The notes under the pieces: model-generated
The model's database searches: none
Seen by the model: only the letters and a program-made list of their open reading frames with translations
What the model was told of the DNA's origin: nothing
DNA from: Clostridiales bacterium
Lineage (GTDB): Bacteria; Bacillota; Clostridia; Christensenellales; Pumilibacteraceae
Assembly: GCA_022508445.1 (NCBI GenBank)
Contig: JAFLVG010000001.1
Coordinates: 1 to 64,000 of the forward strand
DNA: 64,000 bases
Direction: 5' to 3'
Made by a program: the position numbers and the translations under genes
Part shown: positions 9,581 to 16,776 of the stretch, piece after piece
How positions within the stretch are numbered: position 1 is the stretch's first letter
How the letters are laid out: every line of letters begins with the position of its first letter

Positions 9581-11533
9581 CTATTTATTGGGATTGAATG
9601 AATCGACCTTGTTGAAATCGGCATGCTCTATGATGTACTCTCGGCGAAGCTCTACCGCGTCGCCCATTAGCACCGAAACCAACTTTTCGGCCTCCGCCGC
9701 GTCCTCGATTGTGACCTGCATAAGCGCGCGCTGCTTGGGATTCATTGTAGTTTCCCAGAGCTGATCCGCGTTCATCTCGCCAAGACCTTTGTAGCGTTGG
9801 ACCTGTGCGCCCTTGCCGAAGCGCGCCTTTGCGTCGGCAAGCGCCGCGTCGTCATACGCGTATTCCACTTGATTGCCCTTTTCGATTTTGTAAAGCGGCG
9901 GCAGACCGATATACACATGTCCCTCGTTGATGAGGTCTTTCATGTAGCGGAAGAAGAACGTCAAAAGAATCGCGCGGATATGATATCCGTCGACGTCTGC
10001 GTCGGACAGTATTATCACTTTATGATAGTTGAGATTGTCTACGTTGAAATCTTCGCCTATCCCCGAGCCGAGCGCAGAAATGAGTGTTCTTATTTCCTCG
10101 TTTGCAAGGACCTGGTCTATGCGCTTTTTCTCGGCGTTGAGCGGTTTGCCGCGAAGTGGCAAAATCGCCTGATAAGACCGCGCGCGCGCCTGCTTGCACG
10201 TTCCGCCGGCGCTGTCGCCCTCGACGATGAAAAGCTCGTTGTTTTCCGGCTTCTTGCCCGTGCACGGTGTCAGCTTGCCCACGAGATTGAAATTGTCAAT
10301 CGCGTTCTTGGCGCGTGTGATTTCTTTTTCTTTTCTCGCCGCCTCGCGCACCTTTGCAGCGAGCATTCCCTTTTTGAGTATTGCCTCGCCGACCGCGGTG
10401 TTCTTGGGATCGGCAAAATAATCGGCGAGCAGCTGTGCGGTAAGTCCTTCTATCGCTATTCTCGCCGCGGGATTGCCGAGCTTTGTCTTGGTCTGTCCCT
10501 CGAACTGCACGTTTGTCATTTGCACCGAAAGCACTGCGGTCAAGCCCTCGCGGTAGTCGTCGCCCAACAGGTTTGCGTCCTTGTCTTTGAGCATGCCTAC
10601 GCGCCGCGCAAAGTCGTTCATGACCTTTGTGTACGCCGCCTTAAAGCCTGTTTCGTGCGTGCCGCCCTCCGTCGTCGGAATATTGTTTACATACGAGAAC
10701 AGATTTTCGGTGTACGCGTCGGTGTGCTGGAACGCAAGCTCCATGGCTATGCCGTCGCGTTCGCCGACTATCATTACGGGATTGTCGTAGAGCGTGTTTC
10801 GAGCTTCGTTGATGTACTTGACAAAATCCACAATGCCGCCCTCGTACCTATATTCGAGCGAGCGGAACCCTTCGCCCACGCGTACGCGTTCGTCTACAAG
10901 GCGTATGCGAACACCCTTATTCAAGAACGCAAGCTCTTTGAGCCGTCTCGATATCGTTTCGAATTGGAACACAACCGTTTCGAATATGCGCTTATCGGGC
11001 ATGAATCTTATGCACGAGCCGTGCTTGTCCGTTTTTTCGCCCGTGTCGATAAGGCTGTATTTGGGAATACCGCCCTTGACCTCACCGTTCACTTCTTTGG
11101 ATTCGAACTCCATGCGGTAGGTCGTGCCGTTTTTGAACACCTCGACTTTGAGCCATTCGGAAAGCGCGTTTGTGACCGACGCGCCCACGCCGTGAAGTCC
11201 GCCCGAATGCGCGTAGTTGCTGCTGTCGAATTTACCGCCTGCGTGAAGCTGCGTGAATACTACTTCTACGCCGGATACGCCGAGCTGCGGATGAATGTCT
11301 ACCGGAATACCACGACCGTCATCCTCGACCGACGCGCTTCCGTCTGTGTGAATTGTTACGTTGATGCTCGTTGCAAACCCGTTTGACACCTCGTCAATCG
11401 CGTTGTCAACTATTTCCCACAATATATGATGAAGCCCTTTTACACCCGTAGTGCCGATATACATACCGGGGCGAAGCCGAACGGCGTCAAGCCCCTCCAA
11501 TACTCGTATATTCCCTGCATTGTAATCAGACAT
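9581..11533 (-). CDS. gyrB: Type IIA DNA topoisomerase subunit B (GyrB / ParE-like)
   Basis: ATPase subunit, 650 aa. The GHKL ATPase domain shows EIVDNAIDE, DDGRGIPVD and GGLHGVGASVTNALS. The TOPRIM domain shows EGDSAGG and ILSDADVDGYHI, and the C-terminal tail has YKGLGEMNADQLWETTM. An open frame continues 51 codons upstream, but the ATG at 11533 gives the normal family start (LEGLDAVRLRPGMYIG follows closely) and has a CCTCC complement (GGAGG) 6 nt upstream. The promoter lies about 125 nt upstream, leaving a leader with a perfect GC-rich hairpin. Whether the pair is gyrase or topoisomerase IV is not settled by sequence reading alone. Confidence 0.9.
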   Translation of the reverse strand: MSDYNAGNIRVLEGLDAVRLRPGMYIGTTGVKGLHHILWEIVDNAIDEVSNGFATSINVTIHTDGSASVEDDGRGIPVDIHPQLGVSGVEVVFTQLHAGGKFDSSNYAHSGGLHGVGASVTNALSEWLKVEVFKNGTTYRMEFESKEVNGEVKGGIPKYSLIDTGEKTDKHGSCIRFMPDKRIFETVVFQFETISRRLKELAFLNKGVRIRLVDERVRVGEGFRSLEYRYEGGIVDFVKYINEARNTLYDNPVMIVGERDGIAMELAFQHTDAYTENLFSYVNNIPTTEGGTHETGFKAAYTKVMNDFARRVGMLKDKDANLLGDDYREGLTAVLSVQMTNVQFEGQTKTKLGNPAARIAIEGLTAQLLADYFADPKNTAVGEAILKKGMLAAKVREAARKEKEITRAKNAIDNFNLVGKLTPCTGKKPENNELFIVEGDSAGGTCKQARARSYQAILPLRGKPLNAEKKRIDQVLANEEIRTLISALGSGIGEDFNVDNLNYHKVIILSDADVDGYHIRAILLTFFFRYMKDLINEGHVYIGLPPLYKIEKGNQVEYAYDDAALADAKARFGKGAQVQRYKGLGEMNADQLWETTMNPKQRALMQVTIEDAAEAEKLVSVLMGDAVELRREYIIEHADFNKVDSFNPNK

Positions 11534-11624
11534 ATATATCCTCCGTAAAATGCTTGCTTTCCATTCGAGGAGCAAATTTGGTGCCCCGCTACTTGAAGCG
11601 TGGCTCGTGCGCGGTGCGCCGAGC

Positions 11625-11640
11625 CCGGAGCTTGCTCCGG
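11625..11640 (-). promoter_or_regulatory. Hairpin in the gyrB leader
   Basis: Perfect palindrome CCGGAGCTTGCTCCGG (stem CCGGAGC/GCTCCGG) in the 5' leader of the gyrB-gyrA transcript, between promoter and start codon. No U-tract follows on the minus strand, so it is not a terminator; its role is unknown. Confidence 0.45.
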
Positions 11641-11657
11641 AATATAACATTTGATTT

Positions 11658-11686
11658 ATTATAACACAATCTTGATTTTTTCGCAA
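11658..11686 (-). promoter_or_regulatory. Promoter of gyrB-gyrA
   Basis: On the minus strand TTGCGA (11681-11686), 17 nt, TATAAT (11658-11663). It gives a leader of roughly 115 nt. Confidence 0.65.
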
Positions 11687-11803
11687 TCGATTTGAGCCGA
11701 TTGCGCATTTTCGTACGCAATTGCCATTGTTGCGTTTGGAATTTTTCGGCGCGTGAAATCGACGGGATTGCGTGCCGACGCTGAATATTACCGATTTTTT
11801 ACT

Positions 11804-12265
11804 TTAAATGAGATTTTCAAACCCCGTTTGCCGCAGCGCTTCGTACAGGACGAGCGCGACGGTGTTTGAAAGATTGAGCGAGCGCAAATCCTTTGCCATC
11901 GGAATGCGAAGCGCGGTATCGGGATTTTCGAATACGATATGCTCGGGCAGGCCCTTTGTCTCCTTGCCGAAAACGAGAAAATCGCCGTCGCGGAAGCACA
12001 CGTCGGTGTATCTTTTGCTCGCCTTTTTGGACAGATAGAAATACCGTCCGCCTTTGGTTTTTCTGAAAAAATCGTCGAGGTTTTCGTAGTAGGTCAGATT
12101 GAGCTTGTCCCAATAATCGAGTCCTGCGCGTTTTAATTTCGCGTCGGTTATCTCAAAGCCCATGGGCTTGACTATGTGAAGCGCGGCACCCGTACATGCG
12201 CAGGTGCGCGAAATATTGCCTGTGTTTTGCGGAATCTCCGGCTCGACGAGAACGATGTTAAACAT
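11804..12265 (-). CDS. trmL: tRNA (cytidine/uridine(34)-2'-O)-methyltransferase, SPOUT family
   Basis: Methylates the 2'-OH of the wobble nucleotide in tRNA-Leu isoacceptors using S-adenosylmethionine. The protein is 153 aa, the usual size for this small SPOUT enzyme. Visible family motifs are VEPEIPQNTGNI at the N-terminus, LVFGKETKGLP in the middle, and LRIPM...RSLNLSNTVALVLYEALRQ forming the trefoil-knot cofactor site. The preferred start is the ATG at 12265, 2 nt after the stop of the upstream hydrolase gene; an in-frame ATG 9 codons earlier adds only a non-conserved basic stretch. It is probably co-transcribed and translationally coupled with the hydrolase. Confidence 0.9.
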   Translation of the reverse strand: MFNIVLVEPEIPQNTGNISRTCACTGAALHIVKPMGFEITDAKLKRAGLDYWDKLNLTYYENLDDFFRKTKGGRYFYLSKKASKRYTDVCFRDGDFLVFGKETKGLPEHIVFENPDTALRIPMAKDLRSLNLSNTVALVLYEALRQTGFENLI

Positions 12266-12267
12266 TT

Positions 12268-13179
12268 CTATTTGCCGCTTTCCTTTTCGCATTTATCCAA
12301 AAAATACACAAAGTCCTCGTACACCACGCCCTTATTGACTTCGTTCAATATCTCATGGCGACCGCCTTCATACATCTTCACAACGGGATTAAGCCCGTGT
12401 TTTACGTACGCCTTTACGAGTTTTTTGATTAGCTTGCCGTAACCGCCCACGCCGTCCGCCGTGCCCGATGCTATCATAAGCTTAAAGTCACTCGGTGTTT
12501 TGCCGCGCTCTTTGTTGATGGCGGCAAGCCCCTCGAACATCTCTTTATAGAACATCACGGAGCACACGCCCACACCGGCGCACTTCTCGTCCGCATTGTA
12601 CTTAATTACCTCGGCTTTGTCGCGGTTGAGCCAACCGTTTGGTCCGTCCTTAATCTTTTTATCGTAGCTCTCAAACGTCATTTTTGCAAAGAATTTACCG
12701 GGCTGATCGGGATCTTTCTTTGCCTTTCTGCGCGCTATCTTCTTTCCGAGTGCGAGCATAAATCCGCTCTGCATCGTTGTGCCGCAAAGTATTGCGCCCG
12801 ACACGCTGTCATGGTACTTTTCTATAAACCGCTGAGTCAGAATACTGCCGTAGCTGTGACCGATAACGTACACACGCTCCACACCCCAGCGCGCTCTTGC
12901 CATGTCCACTTCGAGCTTGATGTCGTCAACCGTGCCGTCGAACATACCGGCATATCCCTTGCCGCGAGCGTCTGCGTCTGTGTCGCCGAAGCCGCGGTTA
13001 TCCATGCCGATGACGTTATACCCGTTGTGTCCCAAAAACTCGCAAAAATCGTTGTACCGCGCTATGTATTCGCACATGCCGTGCACCACCACGACTGCGG
13101 CGCGCGGAGTGTCGGTGTTGTCCCAAAAACTTACCGCCACCTTTTTTCCGCCCGTCATTTCCACGAACTCGGTTGTCAT
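12268..13179 (-). CDS. Alpha/beta hydrolase, monoacylglycerol-lipase / lysophospholipase-like
   Basis: Serine hydrolase of 303 aa. It has the HGMCEY oxyanion region, DNRGFGDTD, nucleophile elbow GHSYGS, acid region SGTADGVGG and a C-terminal His in EGGRHEIL. This pattern is typical of the hydrolase_4 (lysophospholipase/MGL) group. No signal peptide or membrane segment is seen, so the enzyme is probably cytosolic. The ATG at 13179 has GGAGG 4 nt upstream; an upstream open frame of 25 codons contains the promoter and is not translated. It leads a two-gene operon with trmL. The substrate cannot be deduced. Confidence 0.85.
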   Translation of the reverse strand: MTTEFVEMTGGKKVAVSFWDNTDTPRAAVVVVHGMCEYIARYNDFCEFLGHNGYNVIGMDNRGFGDTDADARGKGYAGMFDGTVDDIKLEVDMARARWGVERVYVIGHSYGSILTQRFIEKYHDSVSGAILCGTTMQSGFMLALGKKIARRKAKKDPDQPGKFFAKMTFESYDKKIKDGPNGWLNRDKAEVIKYNADEKCAGVGVCSVMFYKEMFEGLAAINKERGKTPSDFKLMIASGTADGVGGYGKLIKKLVKAYVKHGLNPVVKMYEGGRHEILNEVNKGVVYEDFVYFLDKCEKESGK

Positions 13180-13216
13180 ACTTCCTCCATTCATAAAAGC
13201 ATACAAAACGAAGTAT

Positions 13217-13245
13217 ATTATATTACAATCCAAAGATTTTGTCAA
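13217..13245 (-). promoter_or_regulatory. Promoter of the hydrolase-trmL operon
   Basis: Perfect consensus on the minus strand: TTGACA (13240-13245), 17-nt spacer, TATAAT (13217-13222). It lies in the short divergent region shared with the MurG-family gene. Confidence 0.85.
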
Positions 13246-13265
13246 CAGCAACAAACAGAGGTGTT

Positions 13266-14303
13266 ATGAAGACTATCGCTTTTGCAGGCGGAGGCACCGC
13301 CGGACACGTCATGCCCAATCTCGCACTCATCGGCGAGCTTTCACACGAATATCACTGCGTGTATATCGGCGGCGACGGCATGGAAAAAACACTGTGCGCC
13401 TCGCGCGGCATTCCCTTCTTTTTGATTGACACCGTCAAACTGCGAAGAGACGCGATATTAAAAAACTTCGCCGTGCCGTTCAAGCTGTCTGCTTGCGTAA
13501 AGACCGCAAAAAAGGTACTGGAAGACGTCAAGCCGGACCTTATATTCAGCAAGGGCGGCTATGCCGCTCTACCCGTCGTTCTCGCGGCGAAAAACATTCC
13601 CGTCATCAGTCACGAAAGCGATTTCTCGGCAGGACTTGCAACAAAGTTGGCAAAGAAACGAAGCACGTACGTTTTATGCTCGTTTGAAAACTGCGCGAAA
13701 AAATTCAACAACGGAAAGTATTGCGGCGCGCCGCTCAATCAGTCTTTGTACGGCGGAAAGCGCAAGCCTGCGGCATACGGATTATCCGGCGCCAAACCCA
13801 TACTCGCAGTTGTGGGCGGCTCGTCGGGCGCTGCCGCGCTCAACCAATGTGTAGCTTCCGCACTCCCCGAGCTTTTAAAGCAATTCGACATAATTCACGT
13901 TACGGGCAAAAACAAGGCCGGAGCGCAAAAACAACAGGGCTACACGCCCGTCGAGTTCGAAAACAACATGCCCGATCTTTACGCAACCTGCGACATAATT
14001 GTGACGCGAGCGGGCGCGAACGCGCTCGCCGAGTGCATTGCGCTCAAAATTCCTACGCTCGCCGTTCCGCTCGAAAAAGCGTCGCGCGGCGATCAGCTTC
14101 AAAACGCCGAATATTTCAAAAATAAGGGCGCGGTCAAGGTCTTGCGCGAATCCGAAATGACTCCTCTCACGTTAGTCGCGGAGATACAAAATCTATACCG
14201 CGAGAAAAATAAATACGTCGCGGCGACGTCTTGCATTTCGGTTGACGGAACTCGCACGATATGCAATCTCATCAAAGACGTTTTAAATAATAAACAACCG
14301 TAA
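13266..14303 (+). CDS. murG: MurG-family UDP-GlcNAc glycosyltransferase
   Basis: 345-aa GT28-type glycosyltransferase. MurG adds GlcNAc to lipid I to give lipid II at the inner face of the membrane. Supporting motifs are AFAGGGTAGHVMPNLAL (donor/lipid loop, G1), FSKGGYAALPVVLAA, GGSSGAAALN (G3-like) and TRAGANALAECIALKIP with LEKASRGDQLQNA for UDP-sugar binding. It differs from textbook MurG by a TAGH instead of TGGH loop and by HESDFSAG in place of the HEQN motif. It stands alone rather than in a division/cell-wall cluster, so it may be either the housekeeping enzyme or a paralogue. The start at 13266 follows an AGAGG site and lies downstream of an earlier in-frame ATG (13239) that overlaps the divergent promoter. 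Confidence 0.75.
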   Translation: MKTIAFAGGGTAGHVMPNLALIGELSHEYHCVYIGGDGMEKTLCASRGIPFFLIDTVKLRRDAILKNFAVPFKLSACVKTAKKVLEDVKPDLIFSKGGYAALPVVLAAKNIPVISHESDFSAGLATKLAKKRSTYVLCSFENCAKKFNNGKYCGAPLNQSLYGGKRKPAAYGLSGAKPILAVVGGSSGAAALNQCVASALPELLKQFDIIHVTGKNKAGAQKQQGYTPVEFENNMPDLYATCDIIVTRAGANALAECIALKIPTLAVPLEKASRGDQLQNAEYFKNKGAVKVLRESEMTPLTLVAEIQNLYREKNKYVAATSCISVDGTRTICNLIKDVLNNKQP

Positions 14304-14318
14304 GTTCCCGATACCGCG

Positions 14319-15644
14319 CTAAATATTTACCGTAATTACGTAAATATCCTTGCCGCCCGACGGCTTGGAAAGCGCTTTGCCGCCGCTTGCCGACAGCACA
14401 AACAGCGTCGTGCCGTCGTTCCTGCGATATCCGCCGTAGAATGTCACGTCGGTCATGTCGAGAGTGAGTGCGCGATTGCCCGTCGTATCGGATATTTTCG
14501 CTTGACCGTTATATGCGCCGGCGAGCAGCGTACCGTTGGATTTCACGGTGCAGTCGGCGCTTATCCCTTCCGCCGCCTGAACCTTGTGGCGGTTTAATAT
14601 TTTGTCGAGCTCGTACACCACCGTGCCGGTCTCGCACTCGAAGCATGCGTAGTACAATCCGTTGCTGTCAAGTATTCGTGCGTCTTCGAATTCAAAACCG
14701 AGCATGTCATAACCGAAGGTCATGAACGTGTATCCCACGGTCATGAGTGTTGCCACTCCGTCGTACCGACACAGCGCGACATATCCTTCCTCATACGGCG
14801 CCACCGCGTAAGGCCTTGTCATTCTTCCGCCGTTGCCGTCGTATAAATGCTCGGCCGCACTGCCGCCTGCTTGAAAAGTGTAAAGTGCGAGCGCGTCGTA
14901 GCGCGAAGATACGTAAGCGTGAGCCGCCAAGATGTACTCGTCGCCTATATTGAAGCAGTCGAAGTAGTCGAGCATATATCCGCTCGAAATTCTGGTGTTG
15001 TGCTTTTGCACCCACTCGCCGCTTTCCGTCACGGTGTATTCGGTGAGTAAGAACGAGTTTTCCGTCGGTTTTGTCACGACCGCGGTCTTTTTGCTGTCTG
15101 TAATCGGAATTATGTCCGCCGCCTCGCCGTCGAGCGTTACCACCTCGCGTGCCGCGCCGTCGTATCCGACCGAGTACAGTCTTGATTTCATGTCCGTCGT
15201 GCCTTTGTTCGATACGGTCGCGGCGGCAAATCCGCCCTCGACAATTCCGACCGCGGTTATCCTGCCAGTGAAATATGTGAAGCCCACAATCTTGCCCGAT
15301 GCTCCGACCGTGCATAAAAATCCGCCGTAGCTGTCGAAATCGAGATCGCCCACCGTTGCGTTGCCGAATATGTACGCCGCGCCGTCCACGAAATGTACTG
15401 CGACCACGCTCTCGTCGCCCGAGCCCATGAGCCTTGTTTCGCGGACTATTTCGGGAACCATGCCCGCCGTCGGCTCGCGGAGTTTGTTGTGCTCGGACGG
15501 ATTCGGAGTATCGCCGTCCGGACCTTTTCCGCTGTCGCCGCGCGGCGGTGACAGAAGCGGCATGAGAAATATCACCGCGACAAGTACTGCTATTACTACG
15601 TTAAGGATTGTGATTACAATGAGCTGACTTTTGCTTAACCGCAT
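14319..15644 (-). CDS. Membrane-anchored protein of unknown function
   Basis: 441 aa, not recognised. One N-terminal membrane segment (about 7-31, IVITILNVVIAVLVAVIFL) is followed by a Pro/Gly/Asp/Ser-rich linker (about 32-55) and then about 380 residues outside the membrane. These are rich in short beta-strand-like blocks with repeated Y/F, D and G patterns (LYSVGYDG, LYTFQAGG, LSASGG), suggesting a beta-propeller, though no classical repeat motif is certain. The ATG has GAGG about 9 nt upstream. It converges with the MurG-family gene, their stops being only 15 nt apart. A role at the cell surface is inferred from topology only. Confidence 0.75.
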   Translation of the reverse strand: MRLSKSQLIVITILNVVIAVLVAVIFLMPLLSPPRGDSGKGPDGDTPNPSEHNKLREPTAGMVPEIVRETRLMGSGDESVVAVHFVDGAAYIFGNATVGDLDFDSYGGFLCTVGASGKIVGFTYFTGRITAVGIVEGGFAAATVSNKGTTDMKSRLYSVGYDGAAREVVTLDGEAADIIPITDSKKTAVVTKPTENSFLLTEYTVTESGEWVQKHNTRISSGYMLDYFDCFNIGDEYILAAHAYVSSRYDALALYTFQAGGSAAEHLYDGNGGRMTRPYAVAPYEEGYVALCRYDGVATLMTVGYTFMTFGYDMLGFEFEDARILDSNGLYYACFECETGTVVYELDKILNRHKVQAAEGISADCTVKSNGTLLAGAYNGQAKISDTTGNRALTLDMTDVTFYGGYRRNDGTTLFVLSASGGKALSKPSGGKDIYVITVNI

Positions 15645-15737
15645 ATGCTACCTCTTATTTTTTGTAGGTATGCGGATTGTACCACACTGCTAAGACGCGC
15701 GGACGGCTTTCGCAAAAACAGTCAATTTTTGCAATAT

Positions 15738-15768
15738 AAATGCGGCAAGCATTTTACTTGCCGCATTA
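15738..15768 (-). terminator. Hairpin after the 170-aa gene
   Basis: AATGCGGCAAG and CTTGCCGCATT form an 11-bp stem with a 7-nt loop, 17 nt beyond the stop of the upstream minus-strand gene. The following minus-strand sequence is A/T-rich but has no clean U-run, so it is a possible terminator only. Confidence 0.45.
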
Positions 15769-15784
15769 AATCACTTTATTCCGT

Positions 15785-16297
15785 TTACTTTTCTCGGCGC
15801 GTTCGGCTTTGCACTACAAGACGATACGTTTTGCTCTGCTGCTCTATATCTTGGAGTAGCGGATGCCGCCAGGCAAACGGCACAAGCTCGGCTTCTCCGC
15901 CTACCCATTTGGGTTCGTCCACGGGGTTTTTGAGCGCGGCGCGCCTGTACTTTAACATTTCGCTTTTTGTAAGCTCGGCTCCGACATCGACGGGCGAAGT
16001 CGCCGCGATTTCCTGTTCTGTTGCATTGAGCGGCCGAGTCGTTTGTTTTTTTGCGGTTACGCGCTTTTCTTCACGAACTTCTCTACGCGACGACGCCGAG
16101 GTCTTTTTCGTAAGTCGCGCTTTCGCCTCTTGATACACCTCGGCTTTTGTTTTGGGCAACACGACCTCCGGCACGTCATCAACCGTGGGCTGCGCTTGCC
16201 GCTTCTTTTTCGATTTGGTCTTGCCTACGTCGTACTTGGGCTCGTACTCCATTTCGGGAATGACCGCGTCGTCTAAAATTTGTTCGATTGTTTTCAA
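15785..16297 (-). CDS. Hypothetical Lys/Arg/Glu-rich protein with a TTG start
   Basis: About 170 aa, not recognised. The middle (about 25-105) is highly charged and probably disordered (KTKSKKKRQ, TSASSRREVREEKR). The C-terminal 60 residues are more ordered and include WVGGEAELVPFAWRHPLL. No membrane segment. The open frame extends upstream to 16351, but a perfect promoter lies inside that extension, so those codons cannot be translated from this promoter. The first plausible start downstream is TTG at 16297, preceded by GGCGGAG; an ATG at 16252 is an alternative with a poorer site. Confidence 0.65.
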   Translation of the reverse strand: MKTIEQILDDAVIPEMEYEPKYDVGKTKSKKKRQAQPTVDDVPEVVLPKTKAEVYQEAKARLTKKTSASSRREVREEKRVTAKKQTTRPLNATEQEIAATSPVDVGAELTKSEMLKYRRAALKNPVDEPKWVGGEAELVPFAWRHPLLQDIEQQSKTYRLVVQSRTRREK

Positions 16298-16330
16298 TGC
16301 TTGATTCGCTCCGCCGAGGGGTTGACGATT

Positions 16331-16359
16331 ATTATATATTATATTCCGCAAAATGTCAA
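16331..16359 (-). promoter_or_regulatory. Promoter of the 170-aa gene
   Basis: Perfect consensus on the minus strand: TTGACA (16354-16359), 17-nt spacer, TATAAT (16331-16336). The whole box is flanked by GTTGAC/GTCAAC inverted ends (16321-16326 and 16355-16360). Confidence 0.85.
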
Positions 16360-16776
16360 CCTACTTCTTTTGTAAAAGAAGTAGGCAAGAAAACTTTTGA
16401 CCGTCGCGTGTTTGCTGTGGTGGGTTGTTTGGCGTTACACCGAATAATTGCGTAACGTTAATAATTGCTTGGACGCCATTCTGTACGAATGCGCTTTAAC
16501 CCGACTCCCCGTCATCTCGACCTGAGCGAACGACAGCATTTGTAAAAGATGTAGGCAAGAAAACTTTTGACCGTCGTGTATTTGCGGTGGTAGGTTATTT
16601 GGCGTTACACCCGAATAATTGCGGCCTTTCCGACAACGCGAGTAATTTCAACCGCTTCGAAGCGATAGCCGCACTATTGATTGTGCAGTGCGGTATTCTT
16701 ATAATAATTCATCACCGCCTGCGGCAGAGCTTCCTTATTAAGGGGAGCCTAATATTGTACTGTATATTCTCTCTCA
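16360..16776. repeat. Repeat-rich intergenic region
   Basis: About 420 bp with no convincing gene. It holds two copies of an 84-85 bp direct repeat (16369-16452 and 16539-16623), both starting TTTGTAAAAGA and ending GAATAATTGCG with scattered substitutions. The first copy is preceded by a perfect inverted repeat CCTACTTCTTTT/AAAAGAAGTAGG (16360-16385). GTCATCTCGACCTGAGCGAA (16511-16530) and CACCGCCTGCGGC...TTATTAAGGGGAG (about 16710-16747) look like worn copies of intergenic repeats widespread in clostridial genomes. Repeated decay of small mobile repeats is the likely origin. Confidence 0.75.

Noticed and set aside
9797..11386. 529-codon plus-strand frame opposite gyrB
   Set aside because: It is antisense to a clearly conserved gene and its translation has no domain character; such long frames are common in the third-position-rich DNA of this genome.
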